Source of the DNA: Bacteroides sp.
GTDB lineage: Bacteria > Bacteroidota > Bacteroidia > Bacteroidales > Muribaculaceae
Reading direction: 5' to 3'
DNA: 64,000 bases
Assembly: GCA_014801945.1 (NCBI GenBank)
Contig: JAAVDF010000025.1
Span: 1 to 64,000 of the forward strand
The position numbers and the translations under genes are program-made. Below, in pieces: positions 39,293 through 48,943 of this stretch (position 1 is its first letter; each line of letters starts with the position of its first letter). The notes under the pieces were generated by a model. That model searched no databases and was not told where the DNA came from. It saw only the letters and a list, made by a program, of their open reading frames with translations.

Positions 39293-41236
39293 TTATGCGT
39301 CAATATTCGCGTAGTTGGCATTTGCCTCGATAAAGTCACGTCTGGGAGCAACATCCTCGCCCATAAGCATCGAGAAAATACGGTCGGCTTCAACAGCATC
39401 ACTGATCGTAACCTGTTTAAGGAGACGCTGTTCGGGATCCATGGTAGTGTCACGGAGCTCTTCTGCACTCATCTCACCGAGACCTTTGTAACGCTGCACC
39501 TTGGTTTTCTCTCCATTTATGGCAATAAACTGCTGCACCTGCGCGTCAGTCCAGCAATATTCTTCTTTCTTTCCGCGGATAGAGCACTTATAGAGCGGCG
39601 GAGTTGCGAGATAGAGATAGCCCTGTTCGATTATTGGACGCATACGGCGGAAGAAGAATGTCATGAGAAGTGTGGCGATATGGCTACCATCCACATCGGC
39701 ATCTGTCATGATGATGATCTTGTGGTAGGCAAGGCGCGAAAGGTTGATCGCCATGGGATCTTCCTCCGTACCGATGGTCACACGCATCGCACGGTAGAGA
39801 CTCGTGATTTCCTGATTATCGAGGATTTTGTGATCCATAGCCTTCTCCACGTTTAGAATTTTACCACGGAGAGGAAGGATTGCCTGAAATGTGCGGTCAC
39901 GACCCTGCTTTGCCGTACCGCCTGCGGAGTCACCCTCGACGAGGAAGAGCTCACAGTCCTCAGCGTGACGCGAAGAGCAGTCGGCCAGTTTGCCGGGAAG
40001 TCCGCCACCTGCAAGAGGTGATTTGCGCTGGATTTTCTGACGGGCGTTCATGGCCGCGTGGCGGGCCTGAGCAGCAAGGACGATCTTATCGACAATTGTA
40101 CGGGCCTGTCGGGGGTGCTCCTCAAGATAGTAGCGGAGAGCTTCGCTGACAGCAGCCGACACAGCACCCTGAACCTCGCCGTTACCGAGTTTAGTCTTGG
40201 TCTGACCCTCGAACTGCGGTTCGAGCACCTTTACGGAGATGACCGCTGTAAGGCCCTCGCGGAAGTCATCGCCCGAAACCTCGACCTTGCACTTTTCAAG
40301 GAGCTTGTTGTCCTCGGCATATTTCTTGAGCGTGGTGGTGAGTCCGCGACGGAAACCGGTCAGGTGTGTACCACCCTCGATGGTGTGGATGTTGTTGACG
40401 TAGGAATAGACATTCTCATTGTAAGTGTTGTTGTAAGTCAACGCCACTTCCACGGGAATACCCTGACGCTCGGTGTTGAGATGGATCACATCGTTGATAA
40501 GTGATTCCTTGTTGGAGTCGAGATACTGGACAAATTCGCGCAGACCGTCGCGTGAATAGAAGGTTTCAGTCTTGGGATTACCCTCGGCATCGAGCTTACG
40601 AAGATCCGTAAGGATGAGTGTGATGCCGGCATTAAGGAATGCAAGGTCACGGAGACGGTTGGCAAGTGTGTCATAATCGTACTCTGTCACAGTGAAGATC
40701 GAGTCGTCCGGGAGGAAGGTGATTGTCGTACCGGTAGTGTCGCTCTCACCTATCACCTGAAGCTCCGTGGTGGGTTTGCCGCATGAGTATTCCTGCATGA
40801 ATATCTTGCCCTCACGACGCACCTCGGCACGAAGATAGGTTGAAAGCGCGTTTACACATGACACACCGACGCCGTGGAGACCGCCTGACACTTTGTAGGA
40901 ACCCTTGTCGAACTTACCACCTGCATGGAGCACTGTAAGCACCACCTCAAGCGCGCTCTTGTGTTCCTTTTCGTGCATATCGACAGGGATACCGCGGCCA
41001 TTATCGACCACAGTGATGGAATTGTCCTTATTGATGGTCACTTCAATATGCGTGGCATAGCCTGCAAGAGCTTCATCAATAGAGTTATCGACAACCTCAT
41101 AAACAAGATGATGGAGTCCCTTGAAGCTGATGTCGCCGATATACATGGCCGGACGTTTTCTTACGGCTTCAAGTCCTTCAAGCACCTGAATATTACTTGC
41201 GCTATACGCCTCTTCGCGTTCTTTGTCTTGTGACAT
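39293..41236 (-). CDS. gyrB: DNA gyrase subunit B
   Basis: VRKRPAMYIGDI, GGLHGVGVSCVNALS, LFLVEGDSAGGTAKQGRDR, TDADVDGSHI. Confidence 0.95.
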   Translation of the reverse strand: MSQDKEREEAYSASNIQVLEGLEAVRKRPAMYIGDISFKGLHHLVYEVVDNSIDEALAGYATHIEVTINKDNSITVVDNGRGIPVDMHEKEHKSALEVVLTVLHAGGKFDKGSYKVSGGLHGVGVSCVNALSTYLRAEVRREGKIFMQEYSCGKPTTELQVIGESDTTGTTITFLPDDSIFTVTEYDYDTLANRLRDLAFLNAGITLILTDLRKLDAEGNPKTETFYSRDGLREFVQYLDSNKESLINDVIHLNTERQGIPVEVALTYNNTYNENVYSYVNNIHTIEGGTHLTGFRRGLTTTLKKYAEDNKLLEKCKVEVSGDDFREGLTAVISVKVLEPQFEGQTKTKLGNGEVQGAVSAAVSEALRYYLEEHPRQARTIVDKIVLAAQARHAAMNARQKIQRKSPLAGGGLPGKLADCSSRHAEDCELFLVEGDSAGGTAKQGRDRTFQAILPLRGKILNVEKAMDHKILDNQEITSLYRAMRVTIGTEEDPMAINLSRLAYHKIIIMTDADVDGSHIATLLMTFFFRRMRPIIEQGYLYLATPPLYKCSIRGKKEEYCWTDAQVQQFIAINGEKTKVQRYKGLGEMSAEELRDTTMDPEQRLLKQVTISDAVEADRIFSMLMGEDVAPRRDFIEANANYANIDA

Positions 41237-41340
41237 AGTCTGATAAAATGATTTTCTCGAAATAGTTATATGTTTTCATGTCATCGCTCCTAATCCCTGA
41301 CATCGGGGATAGCGGGCGTCCGACAGCTCTTTTGAGCAAA

Positions 41341-41372
41341 CAAAATTACAAATTTTTTCGCACTCCGGCAAA
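41341..41372 (-). promoter_or_regulatory. Bacteroidota-type promoter of gyrB
   Basis: Minus strand: TTTG (41372-41369)-N20-TAATTTTG (41348-41341). Confidence 0.7.
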
Positions 41373-41429
41373 TGGAAAAAGCCAATAAATCCACTGTCTT
41401 GACCAGAAAAGTCTCCACGTAGGGGACTA

Positions 41430-42206
41430 TCAATCGTTAGCCATGGCCAACGAGAGGCGATGCTCAAGCTCCGTGGAGCTCAGACGGGTGGTCAGGGTCC
41501 CGCGATGAGCGACAGAAATGTTGCCCGTCTCCTCCGACACCACAATTGCAAAAGCATCCGTCGCCTGCGAGATGCCGAGAGCCGAGCGGTGGCGCAATCC
41601 GAGCGCACGGGGCACATTACGGTCATGACTCACCGGCAGGATGCATCCTGCGCTCCTTATGCGGTCATGGTCTATGATCATTGCACCGTCGTGAAGCGGA
41701 GAATTTTTGAAAAATATATTCTCGATAAGCCGGGAATTAATATCCGCATCAATGATGTCGCCACTCTTCTCGTATGATTCAAGCGGCATCTCCTGACGAA
41801 TCACGATCAGCGCGCCGGTCTTTGTCTTGGACATGTTAAGACAGGCATAGACAATGGGGAGTACATATTTGCGTGTATCCGATGCGCGGTCACGCTTGTC
41901 ATGAATAAACAGATTCCTTAAAAAACGCCATCGCTTATGGTCGCCAAGCTCAACGAGAAACCGTTTGATCTGCTCCTGAAAAAGAATTACAAGGACGAGA
42001 AGACCAATTCCCATGAACTGATCGAGGATTGATCCGAGCAATTTCAGTTCAAGAATCTGCGACGTAAGCACCCACACAACGATAAATGCAAGCACGCCGA
42101 AGAAGATATTCAACGTGCCGCTCTCCTTCATTATCTTGTAAAGGTAATAAAGCAGAAGTCCGACAATCGCAATATCAAGAGCGTCTTTTATCCCGAAATG
42201 ATCCAT
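41430..42206 (-). CDS. cdaA: Diadenylate cyclase CdaA (TIGR00159 type)
   Basis: Three N-terminal TM helices; SPLHDGAMII (DGA) and LGLRHRSALG (RHR) DAC motifs. Confidence 0.94.
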   Translation of the reverse strand: MDHFGIKDALDIAIVGLLLYYLYKIMKESGTLNIFFGVLAFIVVWVLTSQILELKLLGSILDQFMGIGLLVLVILFQEQIKRFLVELGDHKRWRFLRNLFIHDKRDRASDTRKYVLPIVYACLNMSKTKTGALIVIRQEMPLESYEKSGDIIDADINSRLIENIFFKNSPLHDGAMIIDHDRIRSAGCILPVSHDRNVPRALGLRHRSALGISQATDAFAIVVSEETGNISVAHRGTLTTRLSSTELEHRLSLAMAND

Positions 42207-42221
42207 GAGGAAAGATAAATT

Positions 42222-43058
42222 TTAAAATGTTTTCATAAACAGTTTTACCGTCTGGACAGCTTCAAGCACATCGTGGACACGAAGGAAAGCCGCCCCTTGT
42301 GTAAGAGCAAATGCGTCCAACGCCACCGTACCGGCAAGAGCATCCGCCGGGTCAATATCAAGAGTGCGGGTTATCATTGATTTGCGCGAGATCCCGACCA
42401 GCAATGGACAGCCAAGTACTTCGAACTGCTGCAAGTTGCGCATCATCTCGAAATTCTGCTCCGTTGTTTTACTGAAACCAAATCCGGGATCGACAACCAC
42501 ATCAGCAACTCCAAGCAGATGAAGCTCACGCAATTTCACCGAAAGATCAGCAATGACATCAGCAGTCACATCGGAATAATCTGTCAGGGACTGCATAGTA
42601 GCCGGAGTGCCGCGCATGTGCATCAATATATACGGGACTTTAAGCCGTGCGACAGTTCTGAACATATCTTGATCAAGCGAACCTCCGGAAATATCATTGA
42701 CTATATTCGCTCCAAGTTCTTCTATTGCGACCCGCGCGACTTCCGAACGGAAAGTATCTATCGAGACCGGGATTTGCGGATCAATAGATCTCAGCACTTT
42801 CATCCCTACACGGAGACGGGCTATTTCTTCCGCAGGATCTACATCGGCCGCTCCGGGACGTGACGAATAAGCCCCCATGTCTATGAAGTCTGCACCGTCA
42901 GCTATAAATTTTTCTATCCTCGATGACAATGCATCTTCATCCATCGTGCGTGAATTCTTGAAAAAAGAATCGGGCGTGACATTGATAATTCCCATCACCT
43001 GCGGACGGGAATACTCGCGGAGTTCACCTCCTATATTTAAGCTGAAGGGCTGAAACAT
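42222..43058 (-). CDS. folP: Dihydropteroate synthase
   Basis: MGIINVTPDSF, DMGAYSSRPGA, DPGFGFSKT. Confidence 0.95.
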   Translation of the reverse strand: MFQPFSLNIGGELREYSRPQVMGIINVTPDSFFKNSRTMDEDALSSRIEKFIADGADFIDMGAYSSRPGAADVDPAEEIARLRVGMKVLRSIDPQIPVSIDTFRSEVARVAIEELGANIVNDISGGSLDQDMFRTVARLKVPYILMHMRGTPATMQSLTDYSDVTADVIADLSVKLRELHLLGVADVVVDPGFGFSKTTEQNFEMMRNLQQFEVLGCPLLVGISRKSMITRTLDIDPADALAGTVALDAFALTQGAAFLRVHDVLEAVQTVKLFMKTF

Positions 43059-43158
43059 GGTCTTGACTGGATATTAAAACAGCTTCGGTTAGACAGCGCG
43101 AAATTAGCAAAAATCCACGTCATATCCAAACTTATTTACCCCGGTCAAATTCCGACTG

Positions 43159-43212
43159 GCTAAAACGACAATACGACCTCTCCTCACGGAGAAGTCGTAT
43201 CGTTGTCTTAGC
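43159..43212 (-). terminator. Long hairpin at 3' end of candidate ncRNA / upstream of folP
   Basis: 25-bp arms, 4-nt loop, 4 non-Watson-Crick positions; 3 of the 4 are G-U in minus-strand RNA, only 1 in plus-strand RNA. Confidence 0.65.
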
Positions 43213-43401
43213 AATAAGACTCTACAAACCTAACATAAAAACACATTTACTATTATGCAATTCTTCTCATATAACTAATGAATTACGCTAAGATACTAAC
43301 AATCTATACTAACCCTAAAACTAAAAATATGCAATTCTGTCTGATTCGTAGTGATTACTTCGAGTTCCGGGCAGCCTAAAAACACTGCCTTTTTCCTCTC
43401 T
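43159..43401 (-). ncRNA. Candidate structured ncRNA of about 240 nt
   Basis: Promoter at 43439-43408 on the minus strand and a 25-bp terminal hairpin at 43212-43159; no ORF over 60 aa; internal repeats and 5' GGCAG/CTGCC hairpin. Confidence 0.5.
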
Positions 43402-43407
43402 GCATTG

Positions 43408-43439
43408 CAAAATTATATCGAAATCACAGCTCATGCAAT
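43408..43439 (-). promoter_or_regulatory. Bacteroidota-type promoter of candidate ncRNA
   Basis: Minus strand: ATTG (43439-43436)-N20-TAATTTTG (43415-43408). Confidence 0.6.
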
Positions 43440-43603
43440 ATCCATGAAGCCGAATTGAGGGTATATAAATGTTGCATCACACATAACACTATAAAAATCA
43501 ATAATATATACCATATAAAATTTAGCAAAAATACAAATATGTTTAGGAAATATCAGGCATTCATGTGGGTTATAGATCGCCTATTGTTAACAAAACCGAC
43601 CCA

Positions 43604-45193
43604 TCATGAAACCGATTTAATGTTCATGATCATATCTTCAAAAGTATCCCTGTTGATGGCCCGATTCTTCAGTTTATTGCGATAAGTATAGATAGTATAG
43701 ACCGAATAATTTAGCATCTGTGCTATCCGCGTGCTCTCCTCGATCCCAAGGCGCATGAAAGCAACTATGCGAAGATCTGTGTTGAGTTTTTCGCCTTCGC
43801 GGAGCACAATCTGCTCGTCAGGGCGCAGAAGCTTGTTGACCTCAGATACGAACTGAGGATAGATATGGAGGAAGGCATCGTCAAACACATCATAGAATTC
43901 CTTGGATTGCTCCTCTATGAAGCGGCCCTGCTTTGTGAGTTTCAGCAGATCGTCAACCTTACCGGTAGTAATTTTGCGGTTCACCATCTTATTGAACTGG
44001 TTGAGCTTGTCCATATAGATCGAACAGAGATTCAGAAACTGCGAAATATAGACATCCTTAGTGTTATTGGCCTCCTCAAGTTTCAAGGCCATACGATCCA
44101 TCAGCTGCTTCTTCCGGTTAAGGATATAGAGCGTGACGGCAAGTCCGACCAGCAACATCGCCATTATAAGAATGACAATAAAAGTACGACGGTCAGACTT
44201 TTTAAGTTCTGCTTTATAAGCACTCTCGATAATGGGGAAAATGCTTGATGACTGCAACACACGCAGAGGAGCGTCACATTCCACGGCTTCGGACAAGGCA
44301 GTGGAGAGGTAATCATAGGCATGATGAACGTCACCGTTCAAGTACATTATACGGCCGAGCTCCTGCAGGGATGAATTTTCAAGCGTAGCTCCGCGCGTAT
44401 CAGCTATCGCTGAAAGCGCAAGATAATAGACGTAGGAATTATGCTCACCGTTCGCTTTTGAGATATCCGCGAGGAAGTGGCAGGCTCTGGCATATAGGTT
44501 GTCTTCTTCCGACACGCGTTCGAGGAGCGCGAAGAGTATGGCCTTGGCCTTGGCATATTGCTGATGAGAAAGCAGATATTCACCCTGATTCAACATGAAT
44601 TTAGGCGAGCCTTCCTCTAACAGAGTCAGCAGGACGGCTTGCGAAGCCTGCGACTGCTTGATATACTTATCATATACCTCAGGGTGATTGATATAATATG
44701 AAGCAATGTAGAAGTACATCTGACGTGCCGCATCATAATATTCCTCGCGTAAGCCCGCCGGTAGAGTCCCCGGATCAATCGATTCAAAACGGCGTGAGGC
44801 TTCATGCATGAAAGCGAGCAGAGGCAGATAAGTTGCTATCCTGAGTTCAAAACGCGTCCGTATGGAATCCTCCCCTATCGATGTGGCCAGCTCATACCCT
44901 TTGTTGTAAAATGTCAATGCAGAGTCTGTATTGAGCGCATTATAGCTGTCACCGAGTTCCAAGAATGATTCCAGACGATCTTCAGTTGAAATATCACCCG
45001 AAACCACCACGCGCTTCAAGGAATCGATGAATGCGTGACGGGCGTTAAGGTAGGTGCCTCGTTTTTCAAGTTCGGTATCAAGACGTTTAAGTATCGCATC
45101 GACATCCTTTGCCCCGATTTCATTACCGGCATAAGCGGCAACGGATGAACAAAGGAGAAACAAACAAGCTAAAAATGAAATGAAAATATGCAT
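43604..45193 (-). CDS. TPR protein with TM helix and C-terminal HTH (DUF6377-like)
   Basis: Signal peptide, TPR-like helices, TM IVILIMAMLLVGLAVTLYIL, C-terminal LGIEESTRIAQMLNYSVYTIYTYRNKLKNRA. Confidence 0.8.
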   Translation of the reverse strand: MHIFISFLACLFLLCSSVAAYAGNEIGAKDVDAILKRLDTELEKRGTYLNARHAFIDSLKRVVVSGDISTEDRLESFLELGDSYNALNTDSALTFYNKGYELATSIGEDSIRTRFELRIATYLPLLAFMHEASRRFESIDPGTLPAGLREEYYDAARQMYFYIASYYINHPEVYDKYIKQSQASQAVLLTLLEEGSPKFMLNQGEYLLSHQQYAKAKAILFALLERVSEEDNLYARACHFLADISKANGEHNSYVYYLALSAIADTRGATLENSSLQELGRIMYLNGDVHHAYDYLSTALSEAVECDAPLRVLQSSSIFPIIESAYKAELKKSDRRTFIVILIMAMLLVGLAVTLYILNRKKQLMDRMALKLEEANNTKDVYISQFLNLCSIYMDKLNQFNKMVNRKITTGKVDDLLKLTKQGRFIEEQSKEFYDVFDDAFLHIYPQFVSEVNKLLRPDEQIVLREGEKLNTDLRIVAFMRLGIEESTRIAQMLNYSVYTIYTYRNKLKNRAINRDTFEDMIMNIKSVS

Positions 45194-45399
45194 CTTGGGA
45201 TCAAAAAAATGGAATATAGCAAGAAGGAGTATGGACGACCTTATCAGGTATTAGGAGATCAGGATTTTATATCCTGTGATGCACGGATACAATATAATTT
45301 TTCAGTTCCCGCGGCAGTTTTTTTAGATTAAGGCCGGGAAACAGCGTTAGATCTAAGGGGGAGGAAAGTCGGTTGACAGGAGGGAGGAGTGGAAGTGCA

Positions 45400-46584
45400 T
45401 TAAAGCACTTCCACTGTAAGTTTTTCATAAGCGCGATCAGCCTTGGCTCTCGCCTCCTCCACTGTGTCGGCGGTAGCAAGGATGACGGCCATACGGCGGT
45501 GTCCCTTCACTTCGGGCTTGCCGAATATGCGCATCTGCACTCCGGGCTCTTCAAGAACCTTTTCAAGTCCGCCCATCACGACTTCCTTACTGTCGCCTTC
45601 TACGACAACAGCACGTGAAGCCGACGGAGCGAGGAAACGGATTTCAGGGACAGGGAGGCCTGTCAGGGCGCGTGCATGGAGAGCAAATTCACTAAGCTCC
45701 TGCGAGATCATAGTGACCATACCGGTGTCATGGGGGCGTGGCGAAACCTCACTGAAGATCACTTCATCACCCTTGATAAAAAGCTCCACACCGAAAATTC
45801 CGTAACCACCGAGAGCATCGGTCACCTTCCGAGCTATCTCCTGCGCCTTGGCCTTCGCAGCCGGCGTCATGGCCTGTGGCTGCCAAGAATAACGGTAGTC
45901 ACCATCAACCTGAATATGGCCGATAGGCTCGCAGAACGATGTGCCGGCCACTGAACGCACAGTGAGAAGGGTGATTTCATAATCGAAATTCACGAAGCCC
46001 TCGACAATGACACGACCAGCACCTGCGCGTCCGCCTTCCTGTGCGATTTTCCATGACTTCTCTATATCATCGGCTGACTTTATCACACTCTGACCGTGAC
46101 CGCTCGACGACATGATAGGTTTCACGACACAAGGAATACCCACGGCCTCCACAGCGGCCTTGAATTCTTCAAAATCCGAAGCAAAACGGTAGGGTGAAGT
46201 CGTGACGCCAAGCTCCTCGGCTGCAAGACGACGGATACCCTCACGGTTCATTGTCAGCCATGCGGCCTTGGCTGTCGGGGTCACATTCTGACCTTTCTCT
46301 TCAAGTTCCACGAGCACGGGGGTGGCTATGGCTTCCACTTCCGGGATGATATGGTCAGGTTTTTCCTCTGCAATAGCAGTTTTCAGAGCTTCAGGATCAA
46401 GCATGTTGAACACGCGGCAGCTATCTGCCACCTGCATTGCAGGAGCGTTGGCATACTTGTCGCAGGCAACAACCTCGACGCCCATACGCTGCAGTTCAAT
46501 CGCTACTTCCTTGCCTAATTCTCCACTTCCGAGAAGCATGGCCTTGCGGCCGCTTCCGGTCCATTTACTTCCTATTTTTGCCAT
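45400..46584 (-). CDS. purT: Phosphoribosylglycinamide formyltransferase 2
   Basis: [51 protein letters not shown]. Confidence 0.95.
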   Translation of the reverse strand: MAKIGSKWTGSGRKAMLLGSGELGKEVAIELQRMGVEVVACDKYANAPAMQVADSCRVFNMLDPEALKTAIAEEKPDHIIPEVEAIATPVLVELEEKGQNVTPTAKAAWLTMNREGIRRLAAEELGVTTSPYRFASDFEEFKAAVEAVGIPCVVKPIMSSSGHGQSVIKSADDIEKSWKIAQEGGRAGAGRVIVEGFVNFDYEITLLTVRSVAGTSFCEPIGHIQVDGDYRYSWQPQAMTPAAKAKAQEIARKVTDALGGYGIFGVELFIKGDEVIFSEVSPRPHDTGMVTMISQELSEFALHARALTGLPVPEIRFLAPSASRAVVVEGDSKEVVMGGLEKVLEEPGVQMRIFGKPEVKGHRRMAVILATADTVEEARAKADRAYEKLTVEVL

Positions 46585-46761
46585 CAGTGATTAATGAAAT
46601 GATTGGTTATTGATGATTACTGCCTGACTTTCCGGTCCGGAATCATCTTTGATTGACTGCTGCAAATTTAAGTATTTTTTTTCAAGTAACCGCTCAGGAC
46701 ACAAAAAATGGAGCAAATTCAAAGGAAATACGTGCGGCGAGCCAATATTGAAGCCCAAGAG

Positions 46762-46793
46762 GTTGAATAATTCAACAGAAATCGTTAATTTTG
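46762..46793 (+). promoter_or_regulatory. Bacteroidota-type promoter of tpiA
   Basis: GTTG (46762-46765)-N20-TAATTTTG (46786-46793). Confidence 0.6.
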
Positions 46794-46832
46794 TCCTCGA
46801 ATTTTCAAAAAACCACATTAATTAAGGTAAAA

Positions 46833-47588
46833 ATGAGAAAAAACATCGTAGCAGGCAACTGGAAGATGAACACCACCCTGCCCGAAGGCATCAAGCTTGC
46901 TGAGGAAGTAAACGCAGCCCTCAAAGGCGAGACTCCCAAATGTGACGTAGTCATCTGTGTTCCTTTCACTCACCTTGCTTCAATCAACAACGTTATTGAT
47001 AAGAACAAACTCGGCCTTGGTGCAGAAAACTGCGCTGATCACCGTTCAGGTGCCTACACAGGCGAGGTTTCCGCTCCCATGGTAGCATCCACCGGTGCGA
47101 CATACGTGATCCTCGGTCACTCAGAGCGTCGTCAGTACTACAACGAGACTTCCGAGACTCTCCGCGAGAAGGTGCGTCTCGCCCTCGACAATGGCCTTAC
47201 TCCTATCTTCTGTATCGGCGAAGTCCTCGAACAGCGTGAGGACGGCAGCTACTTCGAAGTCGTAAAGGCTCAGCTCGAAGAAGGTCTCTTCAACCTCGAC
47301 GCAGAGGAATTCGGCAAGATCGTCATTGCCTACGAACCCGTATGGGCAATCGGAACAGGCAAGACAGCTACTGACGATCAGGCTCAGGAAATCCACGCCT
47401 TCATCCGCAAGACTATCGCTGATAAGTATGGTGCAGAGGTGGCTGACAATACTTCTATCCTCTACGGTGGAAGCTGCAAGCCCTCTAACGCCGCACAGCT
47501 TTTTGCAAAGCCCGACGTCGATGGCGGTCTCATCGGTGGCGCCGCGCTCGAAGCTGCTTCATTCATGGGTATCGTGAACGCATTCTGA
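46833..47588 (+). CDS. tpiA: Triosephosphate isomerase
   Basis: [49 protein letters not shown] at 46833. Confidence 0.96.
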   Translation: MRKNIVAGNWKMNTTLPEGIKLAEEVNAALKGETPKCDVVICVPFTHLASINNVIDKNKLGLGAENCADHRSGAYTGEVSAPMVASTGATYVILGHSERRQYYNETSETLREKVRLALDNGLTPIFCIGEVLEQREDGSYFEVVKAQLEEGLFNLDAEEFGKIVIAYEPVWAIGTGKTATDDQAQEIHAFIRKTIADKYGAEVADNTSILYGGSCKPSNAAQLFAKPDVDGGLIGGAALEAASFMGIVNAF

Positions 47589-47634
47589 TCATAGATCACA
47601 CGATAACAACCCCGAAAATATAATCACATTCTCA

Positions 47635-47693
47635 AAACCGCGCGGCCTATTACCGGTCCGCTATGACAGTGGACAGTCAAGTCCGCGCGGTTT
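47635..47693 (+). terminator. Hairpin downstream of tpiA
   Basis: aaaccgcgcgg / ccgcgcggttt, 11-bp perfect arms, then ctttgac. Confidence 0.55.
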
Positions 47694-47725
47694 CTTTGAC
47701 ACATCAACCGCACCTCAAAATCCTT

Positions 47726-48205
47726 ATGAAAGCAATCGTATTACCACTGATGATGCTCATGGCTGCTCCGGCCGTTAACGCCGATGTAGAAGTCGTGACC
47801 ATCGTTGACCATATCACAAGGGGCAATTCGAACGTGATCAATCAACCGGACAAAATGCTGCTGCGTCTCGTCCCCGTGGAGGTTGCGCCAGAGGATGACA
47901 GGGAGAAAGAGGAGGTCAACCGCCCGGTCAACGGCCGCATGGCCGGTTACCGCGTGCAGGTGTTCAGTGACACAAATGTGCGTACAGCTAAGAACGAGGC
48001 CCGCTCGAAACAGCGCGTCATATCCTCCCGCTTTCCAGCTTATCAGACATACGTCATGTACAATTCGCCTTACTGGCGATTACGAGTGGGCGATTTTAGA
48101 ACGCAGAGGGATGCCAACGCTGCGGCCGAAGAGCTGCGCAAGGCGTTTCCGGCCTATAGCAAAGAGATACGTGTGGTCCGCGATCGCGTAAACGTACAGG
48201 ACTAA
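47726..48205 (+). CDS. Exported SPOR-domain protein
   Basis: Signal peptide; GYRVQVFSDTNVRTAKNEARS...YNSPYWRLRVGDFRTQRDANAAAEELRKAFP; ATG at 47726. Confidence 0.85.
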   Translation: MKAIVLPLMMLMAAPAVNADVEVVTIVDHITRGNSNVINQPDKMLLRLVPVEVAPEDDREKEEVNRPVNGRMAGYRVQVFSDTNVRTAKNEARSKQRVISSRFPAYQTYVMYNSPYWRLRVGDFRTQRDANAAAEELRKAFPAYSKEIRVVRDRVNVQD

Positions 48206-48235
48206 TCTGCACTGAACATACGCACACGGATCAAA

Positions 48236-48835
48236 TTGTCCCAAACAAAATCAAGCACAGTGAAAGAACTAAGCGAAGATACCATCAAGGAAATAGCGTC
48301 ACATTACGAGGCAATCATACGTCTTCTTGGAGAAGATGTCGAACGCGAGGGTCTCATCAAGACCCCGATGCGTGCGGCCAAAGCAATGGCCTACGTGACA
48401 CGCGGCTACCGTCAGGATGCCGACGAACTGATCAACGGTGCGATTTTCTCATACGAAGGCTCACGCATGGTTGTCGTCAAGGATATAGAATTCCATTCTC
48501 TGTGTGAGCATCATATCCTCCCCTTCTTCGGGAAAGTTTCAATCGGCTATATTCCGGATGGCAAAACTATCGGACTGAGCAAACTCGCTCGTCTCGTGGA
48601 TTTTTACGCACGACGTCTTCAGGTTCAGGAACGCATGACCGCGCAGATCTGCAAGATCGTGATGGAAAAACTCGGTGCTAAAGGCGTGATCGTAATCTGT
48701 ACGGGCGAGCATCTGTGCATGAAAATGCGCGGTGTGGAAAAACAGAATTCTTCAACAACGACTATTGAAACCGCCGGTGTGTTTGAGGAATCGGCCGAAC
48801 TCCGCGAGGAGTTTTTCAATACACTGCGTCATTAA
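48236..48835 (+). CDS. folE: GTP cyclohydrolase I
   Basis: [57 protein letters not shown] or downstream GTG start. Confidence 0.95.
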   Translation: MSQTKSSTVKELSEDTIKEIASHYEAIIRLLGEDVEREGLIKTPMRAAKAMAYVTRGYRQDADELINGAIFSYEGSRMVVVKDIEFHSLCEHHILPFFGKVSIGYIPDGKTIGLSKLARLVDFYARRLQVQERMTAQICKIVMEKLGAKGVIVICTGEHLCMKMRGVEKQNSSTTTIETAGVFEESAELREEFFNTLRH

Positions 48836-48943
48836 AACTATGGCCATAGATTAACAGACCTCTTCATAGAACAGAAAGGTCCGTTGCCGATACCAACAAA
48901 AAATAGTATTAAAGCATTGCTATATCCCACCCATCAGGAATGC

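Noticed and set aside
41430-43058. cdaA-folP adjacency as a novel c-di-AMP/folate system
   Set aside because: Both genes have canonical motifs and I regard the pairing as ordinary Bacteroidota gene order, not a new system.
43255-43379. Plus-strand overlapping small ORFs MQFFSYN (43255-43278) and MNYAKILTIYTNPKTKNMQFCLIRSDYFEFRAA (43278-43379, TAATG overlap), followed by ggcag...ctgcc and TTTTT
   Set aside because: It looks like a leader peptide with attenuator, but I found no plus-strand TAnnTTTG promoter and no downstream plus-strand gene. The minus-strand ncRNA reading explains the same bases better. Conservation analysis on both strands would decide.
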